Of a stretch of DNA of 64,000 nt, positions 33,469 to 42,222 are shown piece after piece. A program made the translations under genes and the position numbers. The stretch comes from Streptomyces lydicus. GTDB lineage: Bacteria; Actinomycetota; Actinomycetes; Streptomycetales; Streptomycetaceae. The notes under the pieces were generated by a model. That model did no database searches, was not told where the DNA came from, and worked only from the letters and a program-made list of their open reading frames with translations. The stretch is from assembly GCF_004125265.1 (NCBI RefSeq), contig NZ_RDTE01000003.1, positions 1,612,001 through 1,676,000 on the forward strand, read 5' to 3'. Within the stretch, counting starts at the first letter, position 1. The number at the start of each line of letters is the position of its first letter.

Positions 33469-34617
33469 GTGACCACATCGACCACTCGGGTGCTCGCCCT
33501 GCTGGAGATCCTGCAGGGCGGCGGCACCCGCACCGTTCCCGACCTGGCCGCCTGCCTCGGCGTCGACGAACGCACCGTCCGTCGCTACGCCGGCCACCTG
33601 CTGGACCTCGGCGTGCCCGTCGACTCGGTGCGTGGCCGCTACGGCGGATACCGGCTCGCCCCGGGGTACCGGATGCCCCCGCTGATGCTCACCGAGGACG
33701 AGGCCCTGGCCGTTCTGCTCGGGCTGCTGGCCGCACAGCGGGCCGGGCCGGTCACCACGTCCGCCGCGGCGAGCGAGAGCGCCGCGGCAAAACTGCGGCG
33801 CGTCCTGCCCAAGTCCCTGGGGCGACGGCTGGCAGCGCTGCCGGCGACGGCCGATTTCACCGCGCAGCCCCGCCCCGCCGCCGCACCGGACACCGGAGTG
33901 CTGCTGGGGCTTGCCGAGGCCGCACTCCATCAGCGGCCGGTGGCCCTCACCTACACCGACCGGAAGGGCCGCGGCAGCGACCGCACCGTCCTGCCCTACG
34001 GCCTGGTGGCGCACTCCGGACGCTGGTACCTGACCGGCGCGGACCCAGCGGCCGGGGAGGGGGAGGTACGTACCTTTCGGCTGGACCGGATCACCGCCGC
34101 CACCGTGCAATCCGGCTCGTTCGACGTCCCGCCGGCCTTCGACCCGGTGACCACGGTCCTGGACAGCCTCGCGCAGACCCCCTGGAGGCACGAGGTGTCG
34201 CTGCGCATCCACGACAGCGTCCGGCACCTCCGCCGCCATCTCCCGGCCGACATCGCCACCCTGTCCCCGATCCCGGATGCGGCGGCACCCGAGGGCACCG
34301 GCCCGGGCGACACCGAACCGGCCGATACCGACCCGACCGACACCGACCCGGCCAACGCCGACCGGGCAGCCGCCAACAGGACCCACCCCGACAGCCCGGC
34401 CCGCCCGGCACCGGCCGACGACCCCACCGGATGGGTCCGCGTCCGGATCCGGGCCGAACGACTGGACTGGATTCCCCCCGTACTGGCCGCACTGGACCGC
34501 CCGTTCGTCATCGAACACCCCGCGGAACTACGCACCCGTGTGAAGGAACTGGCCCACCGCCTCGTCGCTCACGCCGCCGCCGGCCAGGAGAGCCCGCCGG
34601 GCCCTGAGGCCGGCTGA
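33469..34617 (+). CDS. WYL-domain helix-turn-helix regulator
   Basis: 382 residues. A DeoR-like helix-turn-helix (TTSTTRVLALLEILQGGGTRTVPDLAACLGVDERTVRRYAGHLLDLG, then the wing VRGRYGGYRLAPG) is followed by a WYL ligand domain (VALTYTDRKGRGSDRTVLPYGLVAHSGRWYLTGADP) and a WCX-type C-terminus. The C-terminal region contains a disordered Asp/Pro/Thr insert (about 275-325). The start is GTG 33469, right after an inverted repeat. It is divergent from the VOC gene, its probable target. WYL proteins of this type usually repress and release on binding a small molecule. Confidence 0.9.
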   Translation: MTTSTTRVLALLEILQGGGTRTVPDLAACLGVDERTVRRYAGHLLDLGVPVDSVRGRYGGYRLAPGYRMPPLMLTEDEALAVLLGLLAAQRAGPVTTSAAASESAAAKLRRVLPKSLGRRLAALPATADFTAQPRPAAAPDTGVLLGLAEAALHQRPVALTYTDRKGRGSDRTVLPYGLVAHSGRWYLTGADPAAGEGEVRTFRLDRITAATVQSGSFDVPPAFDPVTTVLDSLAQTPWRHEVSLRIHDSVRHLRRHLPADIATLSPIPDAAAPEGTGPGDTEPADTDPTDTDPANADRAAANRTHPDSPARPAPADDPTGWVRVRIRAERLDWIPPVLAALDRPFVIEHPAELRTRVKELAHRLVAHAAAGQESPPGPEAG

Positions 34618-34826
34618 CGGGCCGGAGCACCACCACTGCCGACTGCCGACTGCCGACTGCCGGGGACCAAAGGCGGGGGACCGAAAGTCGGGGACCAAAA
34701 GTCGGGCCACCGCGTTCCACTTCCTCCCTGGGACGCCTGGGACACATCATCGGCCAACTCGTCGGAAACGCTGAGCGACGCAGGGTCACGCTCCGGTGAA
34801 CCTGCAGATCTCTCGAGGAGAATCCG

Positions 34827-35222
34827 ATGATTCGACGCATGATGCGCAGCGGTGTGGTCGCCGCGGTTGCCGCCCTCGCCATGGTCCCCGCGGTGGCGTT
34901 CGCCGACTCCTGTCCGCACCCCGCCGCCGGCCGGTACTCCGCGCAGCAGGACACGGCAGCGATGACGACCACTCATGCGTACGGCCGCGTGGTGACCCCG
35001 AACGACGTGCGTCTGAACGTCCGTTCGGGGCCGGGCACCGCCTACCCCGTGGTCGGCACCGTACGCGCCGGCCGGGTGCGGGCCCTCGCCTGCAAGACCC
35101 ACGGCGGCTCGGTGCAGGGCCACCACCGCTGGTACCGGCTCACGCACCACCGGGGCTTCGTCTCCGCCCACTACGTCCACGCCTCCCGCGCGGTCCCGTG
35201 GTGCCGGGTCCTCGGCAACTGA
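34827..35222 (+). CDS. Secreted SH3-domain protein
   Basis: 131 residues with a Sec signal peptide (MIRRMMRSGVVAAVAALAMV, then AVAFA as the probable cleavage site). The mature part has one bacterial SH3 domain (NDVRLNVRSGPGTAYPVVGTVRAGRVRALACKTHGG) ending HHRGFVSAHYVHA, which likely binds peptidoglycan or a wall component. GAGGAGAATCCG precedes the start. Four cysteines could form disulfides. A short tandem run of GACTGCC (34638-34660) lies upstream. A long terminator hairpin follows 33 bases after the stop. Confidence 0.85.
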   Translation: MIRRMMRSGVVAAVAALAMVPAVAFADSCPHPAAGRYSAQQDTAAMTTTHAYGRVVTPNDVRLNVRSGPGTAYPVVGTVRAGRVRALACKTHGGSVQGHHRWYRLTHHRGFVSAHYVHASRAVPWCRVLGN

Positions 35223-35254
35223 CGCCGCCGTCCGCGGTGACACCTCAATGATCG

Positions 35255-35294
35255 CCGGCTGCCCGCCCGTTCGAGGGGGCGAGCGGGCAGCCGG
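35255..35294 (+). terminator. Terminator after the SH3 gene
   Basis: CCGGCTGCCCGC (35255-35266) and GCGGGCAGCCGG (35283-35294) form a perfect 12-bp stem with a 16-base loop, just upstream of the next gene. Confidence 0.7.
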
Positions 35295-35315
35295 TCCGAG
35301 CTCTTGGAGCGCGTG

Positions 35316-36347
35316 ATGGTCACAGAGACAGATGTGCAGGGACCGGGGCCGGTACCGGGACCGGGGCGCAGGGCCGTGTGCCGCCTCGGGCTGAGTGCGG
35401 CGGCCGCTGCCGTGGTGCCGGCGGGGTGGGCGCTGGCGGCACCGGCTCCGAGCCGGAAGCTGCCCGCCCTGTCCGCGGCGGGCCGGCCGTTCCTCGCCGG
35501 GCGGCTGCGACACCCCACGGTGCTGCAGTCCTTCACCGTCGACGAACGGAAAGGGCATCTCTACGCCCTGCAGGTGGTGGCGGGCGGAGTCCGGCTGACG
35601 GGCGAGAAGACGGCACCTTCCCACGCACAACGCGCCGGCAACGGTGACCTGTGCCTGAACCGGCTCACCCTGGATGGCGCCGCGGCCGGGCACATGTACC
35701 TGAAGGGCTTCGGTCACGGCGGCTCGATCGGGCTGGAGGACTCCGCGGACGGCGTCACGCTGTGGACGGAGTGGGATGCCAATCCGGCGTCCGGCTACGG
35801 GCGCGGGGTGTGCCGCTTCCGTTTCGCGGACGGGCGGGTGCTGGAACGCGACAGTGGCGGACTCGGCACCTACCACCCCGTCATCGGCTCCACCAGCAAT
35901 GCCCCCGCCCTCGATGTGACGCACCGGCAACTCCTGCTGCGGTACAAGCGGGACGGCATACCGAGGTTCGCCCTGTACGACCTGGACCGGTTCCGGGCCG
36001 GCTGGTTCCTCCCGCTGACCGACTTCGCCCAGCCGGGCGCCGGCCTCGCCCTGCCCTTCCAGGGCATGGCCGTCTACGGCACCTACGCCTACCAGCTCCT
36101 GGGCAGTGCGTACGGAACGGGAAATCCGGCGTCCTCCGGCGGCAACACCCGGCTGTACCGCATCGACCTGCGGTCCGGACGTGTGGTGTGGCAGCAGCTG
36201 GAGCGAACGGCTCCGGGTCTGTCGCCCCGCGAGCCGGAGGGCCTGGCCGTGCTGCGGGACGGGGGTACACCGCGGCTGTGCCTGGGGTTCGTCGACGGCC
36301 CGGCGGGCGGCCGCGGTTTCCGTCTGTACGACAAAGCGCTCAGCTGA
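35316..36347 (+). CDS. TagC-like secreted beta-propeller protein
   Basis: 343 residues. The N-terminus has twin arginines (GRRAVCRLGLSAAAAAVVPAG), suggesting Tat export. The rest has the repeated beta-strand pattern of the TagC-like/P68 receptor-binding propeller group, annotated in Streptomyces as teichoic acid biosynthesis protein C: QSFTVDERKGHLYALQVVAGG, GDLCLNRLTLDGAAAGHMYLKGFGHGGSIGLE, TLWTEWDANP, PFQGMAVYGTYAYQLLGSAYG. The actual role is not established. I take ATG 35316 with GGAG 9 bases upstream. It stands alone behind a terminator. Confidence 0.75.
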   Translation: MVTETDVQGPGPVPGPGRRAVCRLGLSAAAAAVVPAGWALAAPAPSRKLPALSAAGRPFLAGRLRHPTVLQSFTVDERKGHLYALQVVAGGVRLTGEKTAPSHAQRAGNGDLCLNRLTLDGAAAGHMYLKGFGHGGSIGLEDSADGVTLWTEWDANPASGYGRGVCRFRFADGRVLERDSGGLGTYHPVIGSTSNAPALDVTHRQLLLRYKRDGIPRFALYDLDRFRAGWFLPLTDFAQPGAGLALPFQGMAVYGTYAYQLLGSAYGTGNPASSGGNTRLYRIDLRSGRVVWQQLERTAPGLSPREPEGLAVLRDGGTPRLCLGFVDGPAGGRGFRLYDKALS

Positions 36348-36509
36348 CATATCTGACATATCCCGTTCGGTGCGCGCGGGGTGTCATCGGCCGTCACGGG
36401 TGGGTACACATTCCGCCATCCGGGAGGAAACAGACCCCCCGGATCTCCGGCCGGGACCGCTGAGGCGACTCTCCCGCCCGGAGGCAGGTGGTGAGGGGAG
36501 GCGCACAAG

Positions 36510-37427
36510 GTGTCCCGCTGGCGGCCGCTGCCCGACTCGCTCGATACTGACGCGCAACGCTTGGCGGAAGAGTTGCGCGCCCTCAAGGAACGGACCGGGC
36601 TGAGCCTGGACGGGCTGGCCAGGAAGACCCCGTACAGCAAGTCCGCCTGGCACCGCTATCTCAACGGCGAGAAGCTGCCGCCGCGCAACGCGGTCGAGGC
36701 ACTCGGCCAGGTGGCGGGCGCGGATCAGGAACCATTGCTCGCCGTGTACGACGCCGCCCACCACGCCCGGACGGCACCCCTGGCCACGCCGCCCGTGCCG
36801 CCCACGGCTCCCGCACTGCCCACGGCTCCCCTCGCGGCGGAACACACCGGCCTCACGGCGGAACACACCGGGTGGGCCCGGCAGCTCCTGCGCACCGCCG
36901 GGGTGCTGCGGACCATCGGGGCGCTGGTGGCGCTGACGGCGCTGGTGGCGACCATGGGGGCGGCGGCCGCGATCGTGGAGATTCCCGCACGGGCCGCACG
37001 GACGGACGGCGGTGCCTCCCACGAGTGCCACGGCCACCGCTGCCAGGGCCGCTATCCGTGGCGGCCCGGCTGCAATCGCGACGCGCGCGCGGAGAGCACC
37101 ATCGTGGACACCACCTACACCGTGCGCCTCCGGTTCAGCCCCTCGTGCGGAACCGTCTGGTCCGAGGTGCAGCCACGCTCCGGCGGCGCCCAGAAGGTAT
37201 CCATCTGGGTCGGCCGCGACGCCCGCCTCACCTCCCACACCCACGGCCGCGAGGGACTTGCCGTCAGCCCCATGCTGGCCACCTCGGACCTGCGACAGGC
37301 GGTGGCCTGCGCAAGGGTGACGGACCGCGTGGCCTGCACCGGCGCCATCGAACTGACAAGCCCGGCCGGCTCCCGTGACGGCGATGACTTTCCCGGACCC
37401 AAGTTCCTTGAACGGGTGATGCGTTGA
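36510..37427 (+). CDS. Membrane-anchored XRE-type helix-turn-helix protein with DUF2690
   Basis: 305 residues. An N-terminal helix-turn-helix (AEELRALKERTGLSLDGLARKTPYSKSAWHRYLNGEKLPPRNAVEALGQV) is followed by a Pro/Ala linker with repeated AEHTG, one transmembrane segment (about 135-158) and an exported C-terminal DUF2690 domain (CHGHRCQGRYPWRPGCNRDARAESTIV, VRLRFSPSCGTVWSEV) with paired cysteines. The architecture suggests a cytoplasmic domain linked to an envelope sensor; whether it binds DNA is unknown. The start is GTG 36510. A terminator follows. Confidence 0.85.
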   Translation: MSRWRPLPDSLDTDAQRLAEELRALKERTGLSLDGLARKTPYSKSAWHRYLNGEKLPPRNAVEALGQVAGADQEPLLAVYDAAHHARTAPLATPPVPPTAPALPTAPLAAEHTGLTAEHTGWARQLLRTAGVLRTIGALVALTALVATMGAAAAIVEIPARAARTDGGASHECHGHRCQGRYPWRPGCNRDARAESTIVDTTYTVRLRFSPSCGTVWSEVQPRSGGAQKVSIWVGRDARLTSHTHGREGLAVSPMLATSDLRQAVACARVTDRVACTGAIELTSPAGSRDGDDFPGPKFLERVMR

Positions 37428-37460
37428 GGTGAAGGGGGTGGGTGAGGGGCGCTGAGCGTT

Positions 37461-37483
37461 CCGCGCCTGCCGGACAGGCGCGG
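37461..37483 (+). terminator. Terminator after the DUF2690 gene
   Basis: CCGCGCCTG (37461-37469) and CAGGCGCGG (37475-37483) form a perfect 9-bp stem with a 5-base loop. Confidence 0.7.
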
Positions 37484-37586
37484 TTGCCCGGCATACCGGC
37501 TCCGAGCAGTGGACCGTAGACGTACGCGTATGGAACTGAGCTTGGTGGCTATGTCGCCTCTCAGTGAAACGGACTTGACTGCACCC

Positions 37587-38453
37587 ATGACACAGAACAC
37601 GCAGAACACGCAGAACACGCAGAAGGCGCAGAACGCATCAACGGACAGGGAGTCGGTGCTTGCCATCGGCGGCACCGGCAAAACCGGGCGCCGGGTGGCA
37701 GAGCGGCTGGCGGCACGGGGAGTCGGCGTGCGGATCGGGTCGCGCACCGCCGAGCGGCCCTTCGTCTGGGAGGACACCACCACGTGGGAGGCGGCGCTGG
37801 AGAGCGTGAACGCCGTCTACGTCACCTATTACCCGGACCTCGCCTTCCCGGGCGCCGCCGAGACCGTCGAGGAGTTCTCCCGGTTCGCCGTCGCGCACGG
37901 AGCACGCCGGCTGGTGCTGCTCTCCGGCCGTGGCGAAGAGGGCGCACGGACCAGCGAGGACAAGCTGAAGGCGTCCGGTGCGGACTGGACGGTGGTGCGG
38001 GCCAGTTGGTTCAACCAGAACTTCAGCGAAAGCTTCTTCCTGGAGCCGGTGCTCGCCGGCGAGCTGGCGCTGCCGACCGGTGACGCCGTCGAGCCGTTCC
38101 TGGATGCCGACGACATCGCCGACGTGGTGACCGCCGCGTTCCTGGACGACCAGCACATCGGCAAGACCTACGAGTTGTCCGGCCCCCGGCTGCTGAGCTT
38201 CCGCGAGGTGGCAGCCGAGCTGTCCCAGGCCACCGGCCGCCGGATCGACTACATTCCGGTCACCTTCGACGAGTACCGCGCCGCGCTGGAAGAGCACGAC
38301 GTGCCGGTCGAGTTCGCCGACCTGTTCCAGCTGATCACCGACGGTCGCAACGCACACCTGGTGCACGGCGTCGAGGAGGTGCTGGGCCGAAAGCCCCGCG
38401 ATTTCGCCGGCTTCGCCCGCGACGCCGCCGCCACCGGTGTCTGGAACGCCTGA
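37587..38453 (+). CDS. NmrA-like NAD(P)-binding oxidoreductase
   Basis: 288 residues of the atypical short-chain dehydrogenase/NmrA group. The nucleotide loop is VLAIGGTGKTGRRVAERLAARG, followed by VNAVYVTYYPDLAF, HGARRLVLLSGRGEEGA and WTVVRASWFNQNFSESFFLEPVLAGELALPTGD, as in AgnL4/ergot-alkaloid-type reductases of actinobacteria. It probably reduces a small molecule or quinone or senses NADPH. The start is uncertain: ATG 37587 begins a nine-base repeat (CAGAACACG, three copies) coding TQN repeats, and an ATG at 37551 is also in frame. The AraC gene 18 bases downstream is likely its cotranscribed regulator. Confidence 0.85.
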   Translation: MTQNTQNTQNTQKAQNASTDRESVLAIGGTGKTGRRVAERLAARGVGVRIGSRTAERPFVWEDTTTWEAALESVNAVYVTYYPDLAFPGAAETVEEFSRFAVAHGARRLVLLSGRGEEGARTSEDKLKASGADWTVVRASWFNQNFSESFFLEPVLAGELALPTGDAVEPFLDADDIADVVTAAFLDDQHIGKTYELSGPRLLSFREVAAELSQATGRRIDYIPVTFDEYRAALEEHDVPVEFADLFQLITDGRNAHLVHGVEEVLGRKPRDFAGFARDAAATGVWNA

Positions 38454-38471
38454 TCCCTCTAGGGTGACGCC

Positions 38472-39464
38472 GTGGACACACTGAGCTGTCTGCTCGACGG
38501 GCCGAAGGCCCGCGGCGCCTTCATACTGAAATCGGTCTTCGCTCCGCCCTGGTCCCTCCGGATCGAGGACCGGGCGCCGGTCTCCGTGGTGACCATGGTC
38601 CGCGGGGATGCCTGGGTGCTCCCGGACCACGGACGTCCCGTGCTGCTGCGCCCCGGCGATGTCGCCCTGCTCCGCGGCCCCGACGCCTACGTCATCGCCG
38701 ACCGGCCGGAAACCCCCGTACAGATCGTCATCGGCCCCGAACAGCGGTGCAACACCACCGAGGGCGAGGACGTCACGGACAGCATGGCGCTGGGGGTGCG
38801 TGCCTGGGGTGACGACCGGCAGCTCGGTTCCTCGGTGATGCTCAGCGGTACCTACCAAGCCCCCAGCGAGATCGGCCGACGACTGCTGACCGCGCTTCCG
38901 GTTCTCCTCGTCCGGCCCGCCGACGCAGGGCACCACCCGCTGGTCCAGATCCTCGCCGAGGAGATCGGCAAGGACGAGATCGGCCAGGGCCTCGTCCTGG
39001 ACCGGCTGCTGGACCTGCTGCTCGTCGGCGTCCTGCGCGCCTGGCTCACGGCGCCGGAGTCCGGCGCCCCTGGCTGGTACAGCGCGCAGGCCGACCCCGT
39101 GGTCGGACCCGCGCTGCGGCTGCTGCACGAACAGCCCGCCACCGCCTGGACAGTGGCGTCCCTCGCGCACTCCGTCGGCGTCTCCCGGGCCGGCCTGGCG
39201 CGGCGCTTCACCCAGCTCGTCGGCGAGCCGCCGATGGCGTATCTCACCAGCTGGCGGCTCTCCCTCGCGGCGGATCTGCTGCGCGAGCCGGACGCGACGG
39301 TGGCGACGGTGGCCCGGCGAGTCGGCTACGGCGGGGCGTTCGCGCTGAGCGCCGCCTTCAAACGGGTCCGCGGGATGAGCCCTCAGCACTTCCGCAAGAG
39401 CGGCGCAGCCCCCGCCACCCAGCAGTTCACCACGACGGCGCAGACCGTGGTGCTGGACCGCTGA
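38472..39464 (+). CDS. AraC-family regulator with cupin_6 domain
   Basis: 330 residues. An N-terminal cupin (LSCLLDGPKARGAFILKSVFAPPWSLRIEDRAPVSVVTMVRGDAWV, LLRPGDVALLRG) is followed by a C-terminal AraC double helix-turn-helix (TVASLAHSVGVSRAGLARRFTQLVGEPPMAYLTSWRLSLAADLLREPDATVATVARRVGYGGAFALSAAFKRVRGMSPQHFR). This form commonly sits next to the NmrA or reductase gene it regulates, and starts at GTG 38472, 18 bases after that gene. It is probably activated by a small aromatic or electrophilic ligand. The DUF1772 gene follows. Confidence 0.9.
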   Translation: MDTLSCLLDGPKARGAFILKSVFAPPWSLRIEDRAPVSVVTMVRGDAWVLPDHGRPVLLRPGDVALLRGPDAYVIADRPETPVQIVIGPEQRCNTTEGEDVTDSMALGVRAWGDDRQLGSSVMLSGTYQAPSEIGRRLLTALPVLLVRPADAGHHPLVQILAEEIGKDEIGQGLVLDRLLDLLLVGVLRAWLTAPESGAPGWYSAQADPVVGPALRLLHEQPATAWTVASLAHSVGVSRAGLARRFTQLVGEPPMAYLTSWRLSLAADLLREPDATVATVARRVGYGGAFALSAAFKRVRGMSPQHFRKSGAAPATQQFTTTAQTVVLDR

Positions 39465-39540
39465 GTCGGCACGCTGTCACCGCGCGGCGCCTCTGGGCAC
39501 ACCGCATCGGACGCCTTCGACCACCAGACGAGGAAGTCGT

Positions 39541-40134
39541 ATGAGCTTCAACCCGACCACCACCCACGGCAGCCCCAGCGCGGCAGACCCCGCGCCCTCG
39601 ACGGCACCACGACGCGGCAGGACGGCGGGGGCGCTGTTGATGATCGCCACCCTCACCATGGGACTCATGGCCGGGCTCTTCTTCGCGTTCGACATCTCGG
39701 TCATGCCGGGGCTGGCGAAGACCGACGACCGCACGTACGTGGCGGCGATGCAGAACTTCAATGCGCTGATCGACGGGAATGGCCTCTTCGGGCTGGTCTT
39801 CCTCGGTGCGCTGGTGGCGACGGGTGTCGCGGTGGTCGTCGAACACCGCCAGGGCCGCCGTTCGGCCGCCCTCTGGGCCGTTGCGGCGGGTGTTTTCTAC
39901 CTTGCCGTCCTGGCTGTCACGTCCAGTGTCAGCATCCCGCTCAACAACGAACTGGCCGCGTCGGGAAGCCCGGCCAGGATGACCGACTTCTCCATCGTCG
40001 AGAAATTCAAGGGCACCTGGGAGGCGACCAACATCTCGCGCACCCTGGCCTGCACGGCAGCCCTGGGCTTCCTTGCCCGCGCCCTGATCCTGCACGGCCG
40101 GGGAACCAATGACGACGTCCCACCCCGGACGTGA
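39541..40134 (+). CDS. DUF1772 (anthrone oxygenase-like) membrane protein
   Basis: 197 residues with four hydrophobic segments (about 37-58, 80-100, 108-128, 165-182). The DUF1772 pattern is visible: LMAGLFFAFDISVMPGLAKTDDRTYVAAMQNFNALI and the later SIPLNNELA with FKGTWEATNISRT (the family's N-W-x-x-x-N/H-x-x-R region). Related fungal proteins oxidise anthrones; bacterial members are uncharacterised. It lies 76 bases after the AraC gene in the same direction, so may belong to that regulon. Confidence 0.85.
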   Translation: MSFNPTTTHGSPSAADPAPSTAPRRGRTAGALLMIATLTMGLMAGLFFAFDISVMPGLAKTDDRTYVAAMQNFNALIDGNGLFGLVFLGALVATGVAVVVEHRQGRRSAALWAVAAGVFYLAVLAVTSSVSIPLNNELAASGSPARMTDFSIVEKFKGTWEATNISRTLACTAALGFLARALILHGRGTNDDVPPRT

Positions 40135-40300
40135 CCACACGATCGCCTCGAACTCAACTTCCCTTCAAAGAACGTCAGTTCGACGCCAAGGCACCCTCCT
40201 CGCACCCCTAAGCGTCCTCTTGTTCCGAATGGCTCGGCTGTGGCTGTGGTTTCCGCCAGGATGTCGCGGAATCGCGTATTCGAGCCAAAGGGATCCCAGA

Positions 40301-41386
40301 ATGAGAATGACCGACATACCGCTGGACTGGCTGGTTCCCGGAGTCTTGCTGCTCGTCGGGGTGCCGGTGGCCGCGGCGCTGGTGGTGCGGGGCAGGCGAG
40401 CGGCCGCGCGGTCCGCCGGTGAGGACTCCTGGGAGCGGAGCGAGGAGCGCAGGCGGCGCAAGGAGACGGTCTTCGCCTCGGCCTCGTATCTGCTGCTGTT
40501 CTGCTGTGCGGCGGTCGCCGCCGCGTTGTCCTTCCACGGTTTGGTCGGCTTCGGTGTGCAGAACCTCAACCTCTCCGGGGGCTGGGAGTACCTGGTGCCG
40601 TTCGGGCTCGACGGTGCGGCGATGTTCTGTTCCGTGCTCGCCGTGCGGGAGGCAAGCCACGGTGACGCGGCGCTCGGTTCGCGGCTGCTGGTGTGGACGT
40701 TCGCGGGCGCGGCGGCGTGGTTCAACTGGGTGCATGCGCCGCGTGGCCTGGACCATGCGGGCGCTCCGCAGTTCTTCGCCGGGATGTCGCTGTCGGCGGC
40801 GGTGCTCTTCGACCGGGCGCTCAAGCAGACCCGCCGGGCGGCGCTGCGCGAGCAGGGCCTGGTGCCCCGTCCGCTGCCGCAGATCCGGATCGTCCGCTGG
40901 CTGCGCGCTCCCCGTGAGACCTTCGGGGCCTGGTCGCTGATGCTGCTGGAGGGCGTACGGACGCTGGACGAGGCGGTCGAGGAGGTCCGCGAGGACCGGC
41001 GCGAGAAGGAGCGGCACCGTCTTCGCAGGCGTGAGCAGGGCAAGCTCGACCGGGCGCGCCTCAAGGCCATCAACCGGCAGCACCGCAGCTGGGGCCGCGG
41101 TGGCGGTCGGCAGCTGGCGGTGACGCAGGCGGCGACGGCCTCCGCGGAGGTGGCCGGGCCCGACCCCGCCATAGCCGGCGACGCCGAGCCGACGCTCACC
41201 GGCGAGCTGCCGGTACGCGCCCGTCCGGCCCTCAAGGCCGTGTCCGGCGCTGAGGCCGAGGGCGCCGCAGCCGCGGACGGGACCCGGCGGACCGTGGATC
41301 TCACCGCCGAGGACGACACCCAGACCATTCCCCGTCTGGACTCCCTGGAGGAGAAACTGGCCGAGATCGAGCGGCAATTCGGCTGA
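40301..41386 (+). CDS. DUF2637 membrane protein
   Basis: 361 residues. Four to five transmembrane segments lie in the first 190 residues, with the DUF2637 core ASYLLLFCCAAVAAALSFHGLVGFG, WEYLVPFGLDGAAMFCSVLAVREAS and LLVWTFAGAAAWFNWVHAPRG. A long charged, helical Arg/Glu-rich cytoplasmic tail (about 220-275) and a disordered Ala-rich region follow. It is related to SpdB-like spread proteins of conjugative elements, but chromosomal copies are common in Streptomyces. I take ATG 40301 with only a weak site upstream. The neighbouring ATPase-type regulator gene converges. Confidence 0.85.
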   Translation: MRMTDIPLDWLVPGVLLLVGVPVAAALVVRGRRAAARSAGEDSWERSEERRRRKETVFASASYLLLFCCAAVAAALSFHGLVGFGVQNLNLSGGWEYLVPFGLDGAAMFCSVLAVREASHGDAALGSRLLVWTFAGAAAWFNWVHAPRGLDHAGAPQFFAGMSLSAAVLFDRALKQTRRAALREQGLVPRPLPQIRIVRWLRAPRETFGAWSLMLLEGVRTLDEAVEEVREDRREKERHRLRRREQGKLDRARLKAINRQHRSWGRGGGRQLAVTQAATASAEVAGPDPAIAGDAEPTLTGELPVRARPALKAVSGAEAEGAAAADGTRRTVDLTAEDDTQTIPRLDSLEEKLAEIERQFG

Positions 41387-41426
41387 CCGGTGGCGGACCG
41401 CGCGGGCCGGCATCCCCGTCCATGGG

Positions 41427-41900
41427 TCAGGCCGGTCCGCCGCCCAGCTCGAACCACACGCTCTTGCCGAGGCTTTCGGCACGTATTCCCCAGGCGTCGG
41501 CCAAGGAGCGCACCAGCATCAGGCCCCTGCCGGAGGTGCCGTCGGTGGTCGGAGCGCGTGGCTCGGGACGGCCGGGAACGAAGTCCCGCACCTCCACCCG
41601 CAGCCGGTCACTGACCCTGGCCGTGACGACGGCGCCGCCCTCCGCATGCACCAGGGCGTTGGTGACCAGCTCGCTGGTGAGCAGCGTGGCGACCTCCGTG
41701 AGCTCGCCGTCCCCCGGCGCCGACCAGCGGCTGATCAGTTGGCGTAACTCCCGGCGCACCTCGCCGACCGCCTTCAGATCCGCATGCCGCACCTTCCGCT
41801 CCAGTACACCCGGCGCTCGCGCGGCGATTCCCCCGTTCCGGCTCCCCTCAGCCGTTTCCTGCTGTCTGTCCCGTTCTTCGCGTCGCACAGGCTGACGCAT
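41427..41900 (-). CDS. Histidine-kinase-like ATPase, anti-sigma type
   Basis: 157 residues of the RsbW/HATPase_c_2 group common in Streptomyces. The N-box lies in TEVATLLTSELVTNALVHAEGG, with later RVEVRDFVPGRPE (G1) and SGRGLMLVRSLADAWGIR (G2). These proteins bind ATP and partner with anti-anti-sigma factors or SpoIIE phosphatases. ATG 41900 has GGGGGAG directly upstream; in-frame ATGs at 41960, 41966 and 41981 lack it. It converges on DUF2637 and diverges from the mannosidase. Confidence 0.85.
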   Translation of the reverse strand: MRQPVRREERDRQQETAEGSRNGGIAARAPGVLERKVRHADLKAVGEVRRELRQLISRWSAPGDGELTEVATLLTSELVTNALVHAEGGAVVTARVSDRLRVEVRDFVPGRPEPRAPTTDGTSGRGLMLVRSLADAWGIRAESLGKSVWFELGGGPA

Positions 41901-42110
41901 TTTCTCCCCCGCCCCCAACGAACATCGGCGCTCTGCCTCGAACAGCCTCACGGTCAGCATGCCCATCGGATCTGCCGCCATGCTTCCACCCGCCGGCGCG
42001 CGGGGGCACGCCCCGCGCGCCGGGTGGGCCGGACGGCGCCCAGTGGGTATGCCTGACCCGAGCCTGCCGTGGACCCCGCGGCAGGGACCCGGACGACCGG
42101 AACACTCCCC

Positions 42111-42158
42111 CGGCAACGGCAACGGCAACGGCAACCGCGACGGCAACCGCAACCGCCG
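42111..42158. repeat. GGCAAC hexanucleotide microsatellite
   Basis: Roughly eight imperfect CGGCAA/CCGCAA units lie just upstream of the mannosidase gene. They look slippage-prone and have no visible coding role. Confidence 0.7.
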
Positions 42159-42222
42159 GAGCCCCGCCGGGCCCCCGCCCGCGCCCCGGCGGCGTCGGGG
42201 AGTACGAGCATGAGGAGCCGCT

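Noticed and set aside
42111..42222. Coding use of the GGCAAC repeat as an N-terminal extension of the mannosidase
   Set aside because: GTG 42223 has its own ribosome binding site, and the repeat-derived residues are low complexity and not in the family.
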